A DNA stretch of 64,000 bases from Brevibacterium sp. UCMA 11754 (GTDB taxonomy: Bacteria > Actinomycetota > Actinomycetes > Actinomycetales > Brevibacteriaceae): assembly GCF_021532275.1 (NCBI RefSeq), contig NZ_JACBOT010000012.1, forward strand, positions 58,265-122,264. Direction: 5' to 3'. Positions 51,623 to 60,125 of the stretch are shown here, one piece after another. The translations under genes and the position numbers were made by a program. Under the pieces are notes generated by a model. That model was given only the letters and a program-made list of their open reading frames with translations. It did not search any database and had not been told where the DNA came from. The number at the start of each line of letters is the position of its first letter. The stretch's first letter is position 1.

Positions 51623-52310
51623 CGAGTCCGAGCTCCAACGCTGTCTGGTTGAATTCCCACCGAGCGGAGACGAACCTGTCGCCCAAGCTCTCGCCGCGGC
51701 TGCGTGCCTCTGTGTACTCTCTCCAGCCACCCTTGCGGGAGTCACCTGGACGGATCTCTCGCTTCGTCTTATCGTCAGCCAGCGGCCGCGTCTCTTCGTT
51801 CACCCAGATCGAGAGAGCCTCGGCTGAGCGATAGAGATTCATGAATGCGGTGTGCGAGCGCGAATTGTCGAAGCTGGACTTCGAGAATTCCTGCCTGAAC
51901 GTGTGCAGCGGCTCGAGCTCGTCGACTTCGAGCGCCCCGTAGGTCGCGTCGAGACGCAGCGACTGCACCAAACCGTCAGAATCCGGGAGCAGACCCAGGA
52001 TCCGCTGTGCTCGCTCTTCGTCGGGCAGCGCAGTGACCTCTTCATCGACGGGGGTCAGCCCCAGAGTGTCGAGGCGCCCGCGCTCGGTGCTCAGCAGCTG
52101 GCGCAGGGAATCGATCTGTCTCTGCGCCCGCCGCCACTCGCCATGGAACATGAGCAGGGCGCCGATGACTCCCAGGCACAGAACAAGGCCGAGGATCCAG
52201 GCGATCGGATGCAGTCCGGGAACAGCGAAGACCACGATGCCCAGAACGCTGAGCACCGCGAATGTCACGGCTGCCGGTGAGTTGGTCAGGAAATCAAAGA
52301 AACGCTTCAC
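51615..52310 (-). CDS. Hypothetical protein with two N-terminal TM segments
   Basis: A 231-residue protein. Residues 13-55 hold two closely spaced membrane segments (AVTFAVLSVLGIVVFAVPGL and AWILGLVLCLGVIGALLMFH). A coiled-coil-like stretch (HGEWRRAQRQIDSLRQLLSTERGRLDTLG) and a soluble C-terminal domain follow. I recognise no family. The GTG at 52310 lies seven bases after TACCCT (52323-52318), which would make it leaderless. It converges on nadE and is divergent from the UDP-sugar dehydrogenase gene. Confidence 0.65.
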   Translation of the reverse strand: MKRFFDFLTNSPAAVTFAVLSVLGIVVFAVPGLHPIAWILGLVLCLGVIGALLMFHGEWRRAQRQIDSLRQLLSTERGRLDTLGLTPVDEEVTALPDEERAQRILGLLPDSDGLVQSLRLDATYGALEVDELEPLHTFRQEFSKSSFDNSRSHTAFMNLYRSAEALSIWVNEETRPLADDKTKREIRPGDSRKGGWREYTEARSRGESLGDRFVSARWEFNQTALELGLVD

Positions 52311-52404
52311 AATTCCAAGGGTACTGTTTCAACCTGCAGATATCGTGGAACCTAGTGGCATATAGTGTGGCTGAAATGCCGGGACGAAGCAGGGAGAACA
52401 CGGG

Positions 52405-53712
52405 TTGAAGATTTCAGTCATCGGGTGCGGATACTTGGGCGCCGTGCATGCGGCGGCTATGGCATCACTGGGACACGAGGTCGTCGGCGTCGACGTCGAC
52501 GCCGACAAGATTGCGGCGCTGACCTCTGGTCGGCCGCCCTTCTTCGAACCGGGCCTGAGCGAATTGCTGGTGAAGGGTCAGAATCTCGGCAGCCTCGAGT
52601 TCACCACCGACGTCTCGCGTGTCGCGGATTCGGCGATCCATTTCGTGTGTGTCGGGACTCCGCAGAAGCCGGGGGAGTTCGCAGCCGATGTCACGTATGT
52701 CGATGCCGCAGCGAATTCGCTGGTTCCCCACCTGACTTCGACGTCGGTGGTTGTGGGTAAGTCCACGGTTCCTGTCGGCACCGCTGAGCGTCTGGCCGCT
52801 GTGCTGGTTCCCACGGGTGCGTCTCTGATGTGGAATCCGGAGTTCCTGCGTGAGGGCCATGCCGTTGAGGACACCCTGCACCCGAATCGTCTGGTCTACG
52901 GCGTTGCTGAGGGTGAGGCCGGTGAACGGGCCACAGCAGTCCTCGACGAGGTGTATGCGACGATGCTGGCGGACCAGACCCCGCGAATGGTCACAGACTT
53001 CGCGACGGCCGAGCTGGTCAAGACCGCTGCGAACTCGTTCTTGGCCACGAAGATCTCGTTCATCAATGCCATGGCTGAGCTGTGCGAAGCCTCGGGCGCG
53101 GACGTGACTCAGCTGGCCGATGCGATCGGGATGGATGATCGCATCGGGCGGAAGTTCCTCAATGCCGGCCTCGGCTTCGGCGGTGGGTGTCTGCCCAAGG
53201 ACATCCGTGCATTCATGGCGCGTGCCGGTGAGCTGGGGGCCGACCAGGCGGTGGCATTCCTGCGTGAGATCGATTCGATCAACATGCGACGGCGCGTGCG
53301 CATGGTCGACATTGCCCGGGATACCTTGGACGGCTCGTTCATCGGGAAGAAGATCACGGTCCTCGGTGCCGCGTTCAAACCCAACAGCGACGATGTCAGG
53401 GACTCTCCTGCTCTGGCGGTGGCACGGCTGATCGCGACACAGGGCGGTGTGGTGACGGTGACGGATCCGCAGGCCATCGACAATGCCGCACGATCGTTTC
53501 CCGAGCTGAACTATGTGGCTGATGCCTCTCAGGCGCTGGCTGGTGCCGATGCGGTGCTGCTGCTGACGGAATGGCAGGAATATCGGGATCTTGATCCTAT
53601 CGCCACGGCGTCGCTGGTGGCGGGCAAGGTCCTCATCGATGGCAGGAATGTGCTGACACCGCAGGTGTGGCGCTCGGCTGGATGGACATATCGGGCTCTG
53701 GGCCGTCCATGA
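52405..53712 (+). CDS. UDP-glucose/GDP-mannose dehydrogenase family (probable UDP-glucose 6-dehydrogenase)
   Basis: A 435-residue NAD-dependent enzyme oxidising UDP-hexose to UDP-hexuronic acid for surface polysaccharides. ISVIGCGYLGAVHAAAMASLGHEV is the N-terminal Rossmann motif, ELVKTAANSFLATKISFINAMAEL the central helix with the active-site Lys and Asn, and GLGFGGGCLPKDIRAFM the catalytic Cys. The C-terminal NAD-UDP domain has VLGAAFKPNSDDVRDSPAL. The start is TTG 52405 with AGGGAGA upstream. It overlaps degV by four bases. No other surface-polysaccharide gene is beside it. Confidence 0.9.
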   Translation: MKISVIGCGYLGAVHAAAMASLGHEVVGVDVDADKIAALTSGRPPFFEPGLSELLVKGQNLGSLEFTTDVSRVADSAIHFVCVGTPQKPGEFAADVTYVDAAANSLVPHLTSTSVVVGKSTVPVGTAERLAAVLVPTGASLMWNPEFLREGHAVEDTLHPNRLVYGVAEGEAGERATAVLDEVYATMLADQTPRMVTDFATAELVKTAANSFLATKISFINAMAELCEASGADVTQLADAIGMDDRIGRKFLNAGLGFGGGCLPKDIRAFMARAGELGADQAVAFLREIDSINMRRRVRMVDIARDTLDGSFIGKKITVLGAAFKPNSDDVRDSPALAVARLIATQGGVVTVTDPQAIDNAARSFPELNYVADASQALAGADAVLLLTEWQEYRDLDPIATASLVAGKVLIDGRNVLTPQVWRSAGWTYRALGRP

Positions 53713-54584
53713 GGATCGGCCTGGTCACTGATTCGACGGCACAGCTGTCGGATGCAGAGGAAGCCTCGCTGCGTGAGATCACCGGTGATCTCTTCGCCGT
53801 CGTTCCCCTGACGGTGTTCGTCGGAGGGGTCGCCTTCACTGACGGGGAACTCGCCGCTGGAGACCTGTGCCGGAAGATGGACGAGGGCGCCGAGGTGTCG
53901 ACGTCCATGGCGTCACCCGCCCAGTTCGCGAACGCCTATTCGACGCTGCTTGATCATGGTGCCGAGTCGATCATCACCGTGACCATGTCCGGAGATCTCT
54001 CCGGGACCCGCGACTCGGCCGTGGCCGCAGCACAGAACGAAGAGTCGCTGATCAATGTCGTCGACTCCCGAACCACCTCGGCGGGACTGGCCGGTGCCCT
54101 GGCGATCGCGGCCGCTGGAATCTCGCAGGGACACGACGTGGCAACGATCGCTGGCACAGTCGCCGACTGGTGCGCTGGCGAGACCCGAACCGCCTTCGCT
54201 CCGGAGACCTTGGAGCACCTGCGCCGAGGTGGTCGCATCGGCGCCGCCTCCTCACTGCTGGGCCGGGCCCTGCAGATCGTTCCGGTGCTCGGACTCAACG
54301 CCGGTGTCGTAGCTCCTGTCGCAAGGGTCCGGACACGCACGAAGGCACTTGAGCGCATGGTTGCGCTGGCCGGTGATGCCGCGACAGAGATCAACTCCGA
54401 TGAGCAGGACGTCTACGTGGAGATCCAACACGCGGACGGTGAACCCTCCCACCCTGATGTGGTCATGTTGCGCGAGAAGATCGAAGGCGCCGGTCTGCCG
54501 ACGACGTTTCGAACCTTGTCGACCATCATCACCGCCCACGTCGGCTCCGGCACGATCGGCATCACGGTCCAGACCAGACCCTGA
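53709..54584 (+). CDS. DegV family (fatty-acid-binding) protein
   Basis: A 291-residue protein. MRIGLVTDSTAQLSDAEEAS is the DegV opening, VSTSMASPAQFANAYSTLLDHGAESIITVTMSGDLSGTRDSA forms the fatty-acid pocket and ETLEHLRRGGRIGAASSLLG the conserved linker. In Firmicutes such proteins (FakB) present fatty acids to a kinase; no FakA-like kinase is beside this one. The start at 53709 overlaps the upstream stop (ATGA), giving translational coupling to the UDP-sugar dehydrogenase. Confidence 0.88.
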   Translation: MRIGLVTDSTAQLSDAEEASLREITGDLFAVVPLTVFVGGVAFTDGELAAGDLCRKMDEGAEVSTSMASPAQFANAYSTLLDHGAESIITVTMSGDLSGTRDSAVAAAQNEESLINVVDSRTTSAGLAGALAIAAAGISQGHDVATIAGTVADWCAGETRTAFAPETLEHLRRGGRIGAASSLLGRALQIVPVLGLNAGVVAPVARVRTRTKALERMVALAGDAATEINSDEQDVYVEIQHADGEPSHPDVVMLREKIEGAGLPTTFRTLSTIITAHVGSGTIGITVQTRP

Positions 54585-54718
54585 TCTGTTCACCGCAGGA
54601 CCACTCACGTTCGTTGAATTGTGGACGACGGGCCGACTCATGTGCGTTTGACGTGTGGACCGGTGAACGGTTTCCACAGGCGGCATTTCGCCCCTGGTGC
54701 GATCGAAGCGGGTGCCCT

Positions 54719-54733
54719 TAGCTTGTCGACATG
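54719..54733 (+). promoter_or_regulatory. Leaderless promoter -10 box for comEA
   Basis: TAGCTT (54719-54724) lies six bases before ATG 54731. Confidence 0.55.
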
Positions 54734-55621
54734 GCTGTCTCTCCCGATGATCGCTTCGCAGGCCTCATCAACTCCAGCGCCGAACGAGGCGGATGGGTCC
54801 CAGGAGACGTCTTCGGAAGCGACAGCGAAGGCGAAGAGGAACCGGTCGAGCCGCGCCGAGTGCGCCTGCCGATCCTCGTCGCGCTGACCGTCGCTGCCAT
54901 TGCTGTGCTCGTCATGGCCTTTCTCATTCTGCGCCCGGCGCCACAGCATGCCGCCACTGGGGACCAGGCGGGTTCGGCCCCCGGTGGAGGAGCGACGTCG
55001 ACCGAGACGAAGACGGGAGCATCTCCAGGACAGAACCAACCAGCTGCAGACGAAGCCACGTCTGCAGCCCAGAGCGCCGGTCCCGGCACTGTCGTCGTCC
55101 ATGTCACCGGGGCGGTGAGCAGACCCTCAGTCGTGAGCCTGAGCACCGGAGCTCGAGTCCAGGACGCCGTGGAGAAGGCAGGCGGACTGAAGGAACAGGC
55201 AGATGCGGAGGCCATCAACCTCGCTCGCGTCCTCCAAGACGGCGAGCAGATCCACATCCCCGCCCACGGAGAGGAACCAGAACCCGGAGGCGCCGATCCC
55301 GGCAGCGGGGCATCGAACGCGGCAGGGGGCGCAGGGACCGGCAGTGAGGGAGGCAACGCAGCTGGTGCTCCCGGCGGTGGGGCAGACAGCGTTGCCGGTG
55401 CCTCCGGCGGAGGGGCTGCAGAGCAGGGCGCGAAGGTGGATCTCAACACGGCTGATCTCGCGACTTTGGAGACGCTGCCGGGAGTCGGACCGGTGACGGC
55501 GGAGGCGATCATCGCCCACCGCGAAGAACAGCCATTCACCAGCATCGAAGATCTGCTGCTTGTCCAGGGGATCGGTCCCAAGACATTCGAGAGCCTCAAA
55601 GATCGTGTCTCGGTCGGATAG
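54731..55621 (+). CDS. comEA: ComEA-like DNA-binding helix-hairpin-helix protein
   Basis: A 296-residue protein. A membrane segment at about residues 50-72 (VALTVAAIAVLVMAFLILRP) anchors it. An SLBB-type domain (VVVHVTGAVSRPSVVSLSTG...) comes next, then a Gly/Ser/Ala-rich linker and two helix-hairpin-helix motifs at the C-terminus (DLNTADLATLETLPGVGPVTAEAII and LLLVQGIGPKTFESL). ComEA binds exogenous double-stranded DNA at the cell surface during competence. comEC follows directly. The ATG is six bases after TAGCTT, so it is probably leaderless. Confidence 0.92.
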   Translation: MAVSPDDRFAGLINSSAERGGWVPGDVFGSDSEGEEEPVEPRRVRLPILVALTVAAIAVLVMAFLILRPAPQHAATGDQAGSAPGGGATSTETKTGASPGQNQPAADEATSAAQSAGPGTVVVHVTGAVSRPSVVSLSTGARVQDAVEKAGGLKEQADAEAINLARVLQDGEQIHIPAHGEEPEPGGADPGSGASNAAGGAGTGSEGGNAAGAPGGGADSVAGASGGGAAEQGAKVDLNTADLATLETLPGVGPVTAEAIIAHREEQPFTSIEDLLLVQGIGPKTFESLKDRVSVG

Positions 55622-55661
55622 GGCCCAGCGAGAGCGAACGAACTGTTCGAAGGCTCAGTGG

Positions 55662-57932
55662 GTGAGAGATCGGTGGAGAACCGTACTCAGCTGGGCGCGC
55701 TCGGCTGCGAAGGTCTGGCCAGGATCCGTTCGCCTGCTCATCTGCGCGCTGGGCCTGTGGATCACCGCGCTGGCGGATCCAGGGCCATGGGCGCTCCTCG
55801 CCGCTCCGTTCCTCGTCAGCCTCGGCTTCCTCTGTCTGCGCAGACACCACCACCTGGGCGTGCTCCTCATAGTGTTCGCATGTCTGTTCACGATTCAGAC
55901 CACCATGCTCGGTGCCGGCCGCGGAACTGAAGAAGTCACCGATGTGGAAGGCATCGTGGTCGGCCACAGCCAACCAGGGCCTTCGGGCTGGTCTCGGTTG
56001 ACGGTGCTCACCTCGGGAGGCTTCACCGAGGTGCTCAGCCCCTCCGCTCCACCCGAAGGATCGCACGTGACCATGCGCACGGAGGCTCTCGACGACATCC
56101 GCATCAGCAGCAATGATGCGACGATCCTGCGCACACCGAACAGGCTGTGGACGTGGCGAGGAGACCTGCGCATGCAGCTGCGGCATGATTCCCTGGCCTC
56201 AGGACACAACGGCGGTGCACTGCTGCCGGGCCTCGTGGTCGGTGACACCGAGCCTCAGGATGCACGGATGGAAGACGATATGCGTGTGGTGTCCCTGACC
56301 CACATTTCGGCTGTTTCAGGCAGCAATGTCACGATTGTCAGCCTCGGCGCCGGACTGCTGGCCGGACTGTGCGGGGCCGGTCCACGGACTCGCGTCGGTA
56401 TCGGGGTGCTCACCTGCATGGGGTATGTGTTCGTGGTCGGATTCGAACCCAGCGCCATCCGTGCGGCGGGTATGGCGATCGCGGTCGCCCTCGTCTTCCT
56501 CCGTGGGGGAGGGATCTCACCGGTGGCGGTGATGAGTTCGACCGTGTGCGTCCTGCTCACCGTTGTCCCTGTGCTGGCGACCTCGGTAGGGTTCGTGCTC
56601 TCCGTCGTCTCGACCGCCGCAATCATGTTCGTCGTTCCAATCATTCTGCGGCGACTGAGCCTGCGCCTGTCGATGGTCCCCGCCATCGTCCTCAGCGCCC
56701 TCATCGTGCCCCTGGTCGCCCAGCTGGCCTGCACCCCGGTGCTCGTGGCCATCGATCCCCGGATCGGGCTGTGGTCGGTGGCGGCGAACGCCCTGGCCGC
56801 ACCCGCAGTCCTGCCGGCCACTGTCCTCGGGTTCCTATCGTTGGTGTGCGGGGGACTCGGTCTCGTCGGAGTCCCCGGGCTCCTGTGGTGTGCTCAGCTT
56901 CCCGCCTGGCTCGGCTCGCTGTGCGCATGGTGGATCGTGGCTGTGGCCAGGATCTGTGCCGGACTGCCCGGAGCTGCCCTCGACTGGCCCGAACCTCCGT
57001 GGGGGACACTGGCCGCGCTCGGACTCCTCATCGTGCTGGGTGCAGGCTCCTGGCTGTTGGTGCGCAGAAAGCTGTGGGGAGTCCCGGTCGTCGTCCTCTG
57101 CATCTGCCTGACGGCACTGATCATCGTGGTCGGCCGGACGAAGCCACCGGCACACGATTGGTTGGTGATGATCTGCGATGTCGGGCAGGGATCGGCAACG
57201 CTGATCAACCTCGGCGAGGGCCGTGGCCTCGTCATCGACACAGGGAAGGACCCGAAGCCCGTCGATGTGTGTCTCGACGAGGGCGGGATCGAGGAGTTCG
57301 ATCTCGTCATCTCCCACTTCGACGCCGATCACAGCGCCGGGTATGCCGGAACCACCTGGTCGCGGACCCTGCATCGTCTATGGGTGTCCACCAACGTCAG
57401 CGAGGGAGAAGAGACGCACAGCATTGTCGAGGACACCGGCGCCGAGGTGGTCCCGACAGCGCGTGGACGCACGTTCGACGCCGGTGGGGCCCAGATCGAG
57501 GTGCTCTGGCCACCTGCGCGAGAGACCGCGGGGGCAGAAGAGACCACGGGGACAGAGGAGACAGAGGGGACCGAAGTGCGCAATGAGGACTCACTGGTCC
57601 TCAGAGTCGAACAGAAGGGACTGAGCTACCTGGTCCCCGGCGACATCGGAGAAGACGAACAGTTCATCGTCGCTCAGAATCTCGAACCCGTCGACGTGCT
57701 CATCGCACCCCATCATGGCTCCTCCGACCTGTCGGAAGACTTCTTCACCGCTGCAGGCGCTCGCCTCGGTGCGATCTCAGTGGGGGAGAACAGCTACGGC
57801 CATCCCACCCCACGAGCCCAACGAGCCTTCGGGCCCGTCCCGGTTCTGCGCACCGACCTCTGCGGCACCATCGCCGTCTATGCGAACGCGCAGTACAGTA
57901 CGGGGCGAAGCTGCGGCGGTGATGGACAGTGA
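55662..57932 (+). CDS. comEC: ComEC/Rec2 family DNA-uptake channel
   Basis: About 756 residues from GTG 55662, which has GAAGG-like sequence upstream; the frame is open farther, from 55560, but that would overlap comEA. About ten membrane segments include the competence domain (VSLTHISAVSGSNVTIVSLGAGLLAGL). The C-terminal metallo-beta-lactamase domain shows WLVMICDVGQGSATLINLG and ISHFDADHSAGYAG, the HxDADH metal site, and a further APHHGSSD. ComEC carries one DNA strand across the membrane. A short Glu/Thr/Gly-rich insert lies in the C-terminal domain. Other competence genes are not visible in the window. Confidence 0.9.
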   Translation: MRDRWRTVLSWARSAAKVWPGSVRLLICALGLWITALADPGPWALLAAPFLVSLGFLCLRRHHHLGVLLIVFACLFTIQTTMLGAGRGTEEVTDVEGIVVGHSQPGPSGWSRLTVLTSGGFTEVLSPSAPPEGSHVTMRTEALDDIRISSNDATILRTPNRLWTWRGDLRMQLRHDSLASGHNGGALLPGLVVGDTEPQDARMEDDMRVVSLTHISAVSGSNVTIVSLGAGLLAGLCGAGPRTRVGIGVLTCMGYVFVVGFEPSAIRAAGMAIAVALVFLRGGGISPVAVMSSTVCVLLTVVPVLATSVGFVLSVVSTAAIMFVVPIILRRLSLRLSMVPAIVLSALIVPLVAQLACTPVLVAIDPRIGLWSVAANALAAPAVLPATVLGFLSLVCGGLGLVGVPGLLWCAQLPAWLGSLCAWWIVAVARICAGLPGAALDWPEPPWGTLAALGLLIVLGAGSWLLVRRKLWGVPVVVLCICLTALIIVVGRTKPPAHDWLVMICDVGQGSATLINLGEGRGLVIDTGKDPKPVDVCLDEGGIEEFDLVISHFDADHSAGYAGTTWSRTLHRLWVSTNVSEGEETHSIVEDTGAEVVPTARGRTFDAGGAQIEVLWPPARETAGAEETTGTEETEGTEVRNEDSLVLRVEQKGLSYLVPGDIGEDEQFIVAQNLEPVDVLIAPHHGSSDLSEDFFTAAGARLGAISVGENSYGHPTPRAQRAFGPVPVLRTDLCGTIAVYANAQYSTGRSCGGDGQ

Positions 57933-57984
57933 CTCCCGTGGGTAGGCTCCGGCGACCGGCGCGCATCGAGTCCGTGGCTAACGA

Positions 57985-57999
57985 TAGGCTTGGCGCATG
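57985..57999 (+). promoter_or_regulatory. Leaderless promoter -10 box for holA
   Basis: TAGGCT (57985-57990) lies six bases before ATG 57997. Confidence 0.55.
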
Positions 58000-58980
58000 G
58001 CAGTGAAGAAGACCCTGATCCCGTGGAGTTCCGCGAAGCCCGCGCCCGTAGTGATGATCTCCGGAAACGAGCCGGTGCTCATCCGCATGGCCAAGGATCG
58101 GATCGTCACTGTCGCGCGGAAGTCTGACCCGGAGGAGATCGAGTTCGACGCCGCCGGATACCAGGGCGGAGAGCTGCTCATGGCCGCCTCGCCCTCATTG
58201 TTCTCCTCCTCCAAGCTCATCGTCGTCGACAGCGTCGAGAAGTGTTCGGAGGCATTCTTGGCAGATGCGCTCGCCTACCTCGATGAACCCAATGACGATG
58301 CCGTCGTCCTGCTCCTTCACGGAGGCGGCAACCGCGGCGCCAAACTGGTCAAGAAGATCGAGGCGAACGGATTCCCCCGGGTCGATGCGACGCAGCTGAA
58401 GAACGAGAGCGACCGCGCCAAATTCGCCCAAGGACGTTTCAAGGCTGCGAAGAGGCAGATCGACGAATCAGGGATGGCCGCGCTCATGTCTGCACTCGGG
58501 GCCGACCTGTCCGAACTCAATGCCGGAGTCGACCAGCTCATCGAGGACACCGACGGAACCATCACTGCGCAGATTGTCGACCAGTACTACGGCGGCCGAG
58601 TGGAGGCCACCGGCTTCAAAGTCGCCGACGCCGCAGTCGGAGGCGATGCGAAGAGCGCGCTGAGCCTCCTGCGTCACGCACTGTCGACCGGGTCCGACCC
58701 GGTGCCCCTGGTTGCCGCGGTCGCGATGAAGCTGCGGTCGATGGCCAAGGTCCAGGGCTTCTCGGGATCGAGCGGCGAGCTCGCATCGGAGCTGAAGATG
58801 GCCCCCTGGCAGGTCGACCGTGCCCGGCGCGAGGTGCGCCGGTGGAACGAAGTCGCCTTGGGGCAGTCATTGATCGCGGCAGCCGAAGCCGATGAGGCCG
58901 TCAAAGGCGGAGGCCGTGACCCGGTCTATGCGGTCGAATGGTTCGTCTCCGAAGTCTGCCGGCTGGCTCGTCAGCGCTGA
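57997..58980 (+). CDS. holA: DNA polymerase III subunit delta
   Basis: A 327-residue clamp-loader subunit that opens the sliding clamp. PAPVVMISGNEPVLIRMAKDRI is the beta-strand and helix at the start of the HolA fold, and LLHGGGNRGAKLVKKIEANGFPRVDATQL and GGDAKSALSLLRHALSTGSDPVPLVAAVAMKLR are family segments; there is no functional P-loop, as is normal for delta. It sits between comEC and rpsT as in most actinobacteria. The ATG is six bases after TAGGCT. Confidence 0.92.
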   Translation: MAVKKTLIPWSSAKPAPVVMISGNEPVLIRMAKDRIVTVARKSDPEEIEFDAAGYQGGELLMAASPSLFSSSKLIVVDSVEKCSEAFLADALAYLDEPNDDAVVLLLHGGGNRGAKLVKKIEANGFPRVDATQLKNESDRAKFAQGRFKAAKRQIDESGMAALMSALGADLSELNAGVDQLIEDTDGTITAQIVDQYYGGRVEATGFKVADAAVGGDAKSALSLLRHALSTGSDPVPLVAAVAMKLRSMAKVQGFSGSSGELASELKMAPWQVDRARREVRRWNEVALGQSLIAAAEADEAVKGGGRDPVYAVEWFVSEVCRLARQR

Positions 58981-59011
58981 GCGGAGCACAGACTCTGAAT
59001 GGTGAATAGAT

Positions 59012-59043
59012 GAGGGGCCCGATCCGAACGGATCGGGCCCCTC
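59012..59043. terminator. Bidirectional terminator between holA and rpsT
   Basis: GAGGGGCCCGATCC (59012-59025) pairs with GGATCGGGCCCCTC (59030-59043) around a GAAC tetraloop. It serves holA (plus) and rpsT (minus). Confidence 0.85.
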
Positions 59044-59067
59044 GAAGCTATAGCCTCAGTGATCGAC

Positions 59068-59328
59068 TCAGAGAGCGTTGATCTGCGTGGCCATGCGCGA
59101 CTTGCGGTTCGCAGCGTTGTTCTTGTGCAGAACACCCTTCGAAACAGCCTTGTCGAGCTTACGGGCGGCAACAGCATAAGCCTGCTGTGCTTCGTCCTTG
59201 TTGCCGGCAGCAATGTTCTCGCGGACGACGCGGACATGTGACCGAACCTCGGACCGCACAGCCTTGTTGCGCTGGCGAGCCTTCTCGTTGGTTTCAATCC
59301 GCTTGATCTGTGACTTGATATTAGCCAA
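59068..59328 (-). CDS. rpsT: 30S ribosomal protein S20
   Basis: An 86-residue basic protein that binds 16S rRNA. I start it at a TTG (59328), which gives the family N-terminus ANIKSQIKRIETNEKARQRN; the frame is open to GTG 59337, which would add three residues not seen in the family. GAAAGAG upstream is a weak ribosome binding site. Composition (Lys/Arg/Ala) and length fit S20. It is the first gene of its own unit; a long gap follows upstream. Confidence 0.93.
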   Translation of the reverse strand: MANIKSQIKRIETNEKARQRNKAVRSEVRSHVRVVRENIAAGNKDEAQQAYAVAARKLDKAVSKGVLHKNNAANRKSRMATQINAL

Positions 59329-59535
59329 TTTCAACACTCTTTCGTGTTAGTGGAACATGGTCGTGAGGGCACATCTGACCGACATACTCATCTCCGCGGG
59401 GAAACACATCGATGATATCGAGCCTGATGGCATCTTCACCCGACCTCAGCGAGACACACGCCTTTGATGAAGATACTCTCTCAACGATACAGGGTGATCC
59501 CGTCAGGCAGAAATTGTCGGTGCCCTGGTTTCGGC

Positions 59536-60114
59536 TCAGCTCGCGTTGACGTTCTTCGCGACCTGTTCGAAGATCTCGCGAGGCATGATCGAGCCTTCGC
59601 GGCGGATGGTCTCCGGATCGAGGCGGATCACGCGGTCGAGTCGGATCTCGGAGGGCCTGCCCTGAGAGTCCCAATCCCCGCTGCCGATGTTCATCCACCG
59701 GGCGTGGCGGTCTTCGCGGACCTCGCCGACTCCTCCTGGGATGTGATCCTTGCTGGTGAGCATGAGGGAAAGCACCCAGCGGCCGTCCTTGCCGATGACG
59801 AGGGAGGGACGGTCCTTGCCCTGGGAATGGTCCTCTTCGAAGGGAACCCAGCTCCAGACGACCTCTCCGGGATCGGCACCGCCGTCGAGGTCGGGGGCAT
59901 AGGAGACATTGACCGCGCCGCGGTAGTCACCCGGATAGTCACCGCCCTTCGCCGAGGCGGATCCCGACGACCGTCCATCGCTCTGAGAGCGACCGGTCGG
60001 GCGGGAGCCCGAACCCTGCGAGCCTGCCTTATTCCTCTGTGAATCTTTGTAGTATTTGAAGCCTTCTTTGACGCCGATCCTGACGACGCGACTGACCAGT
60101 GATTTCCAACTCAT
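59536..60114 (-). CDS. PemK/MazF-family protein without adjacent antitoxin
   Basis: About 192 residues. The N-terminal 60 residues are basic and Ser/Gly-rich (SQRNKAGSQGSGSRPTGRSQ). The C-terminal part matches PemK/MazF: PGEVVWSWVPFEEDHSQGKDRPSLVIGKDGRWVLSLMLTSKDH, with the Gly-rich loop and the S/T-K-D-H segment. MazF homologues cut mRNA, but the usual MazE-like antitoxin is not beside it. I start at ATG 60114, eight bases after a TAGGAT box (60128-60123); a GTG at 60120 is in the same frame. It follows the exo/endonuclease-family gene by 11 bases. Confidence 0.78.
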   Translation of the reverse strand: MSWKSLVSRVVRIGVKEGFKYYKDSQRNKAGSQGSGSRPTGRSQSDGRSSGSASAKGGDYPGDYRGAVNVSYAPDLDGGADPGEVVWSWVPFEEDHSQGKDRPSLVIGKDGRWVLSLMLTSKDHIPGGVGEVREDRHARWMNIGSGDWDSQGRPSEIRLDRVIRLDPETIRREGSIMPREIFEQVAKNVNAS

Positions 60115-60125
60115 GTGCACTGATC

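Noticed and set aside
51960..51980. Apparent copy of the TGCACCAAAC repeat motif
   Set aside because: Only about ten bases match, inside the coding sequence at 51615-52310; the rest of the arm is absent, so it is chance.
59338..59535. Possible small gene between rpsT and the PemK-like gene
   Set aside because: A minus-strand frame is open here but runs through the PemK-like coding sequence in another frame and shows no start signal. I see only promoter and leader sequence for rpsT.
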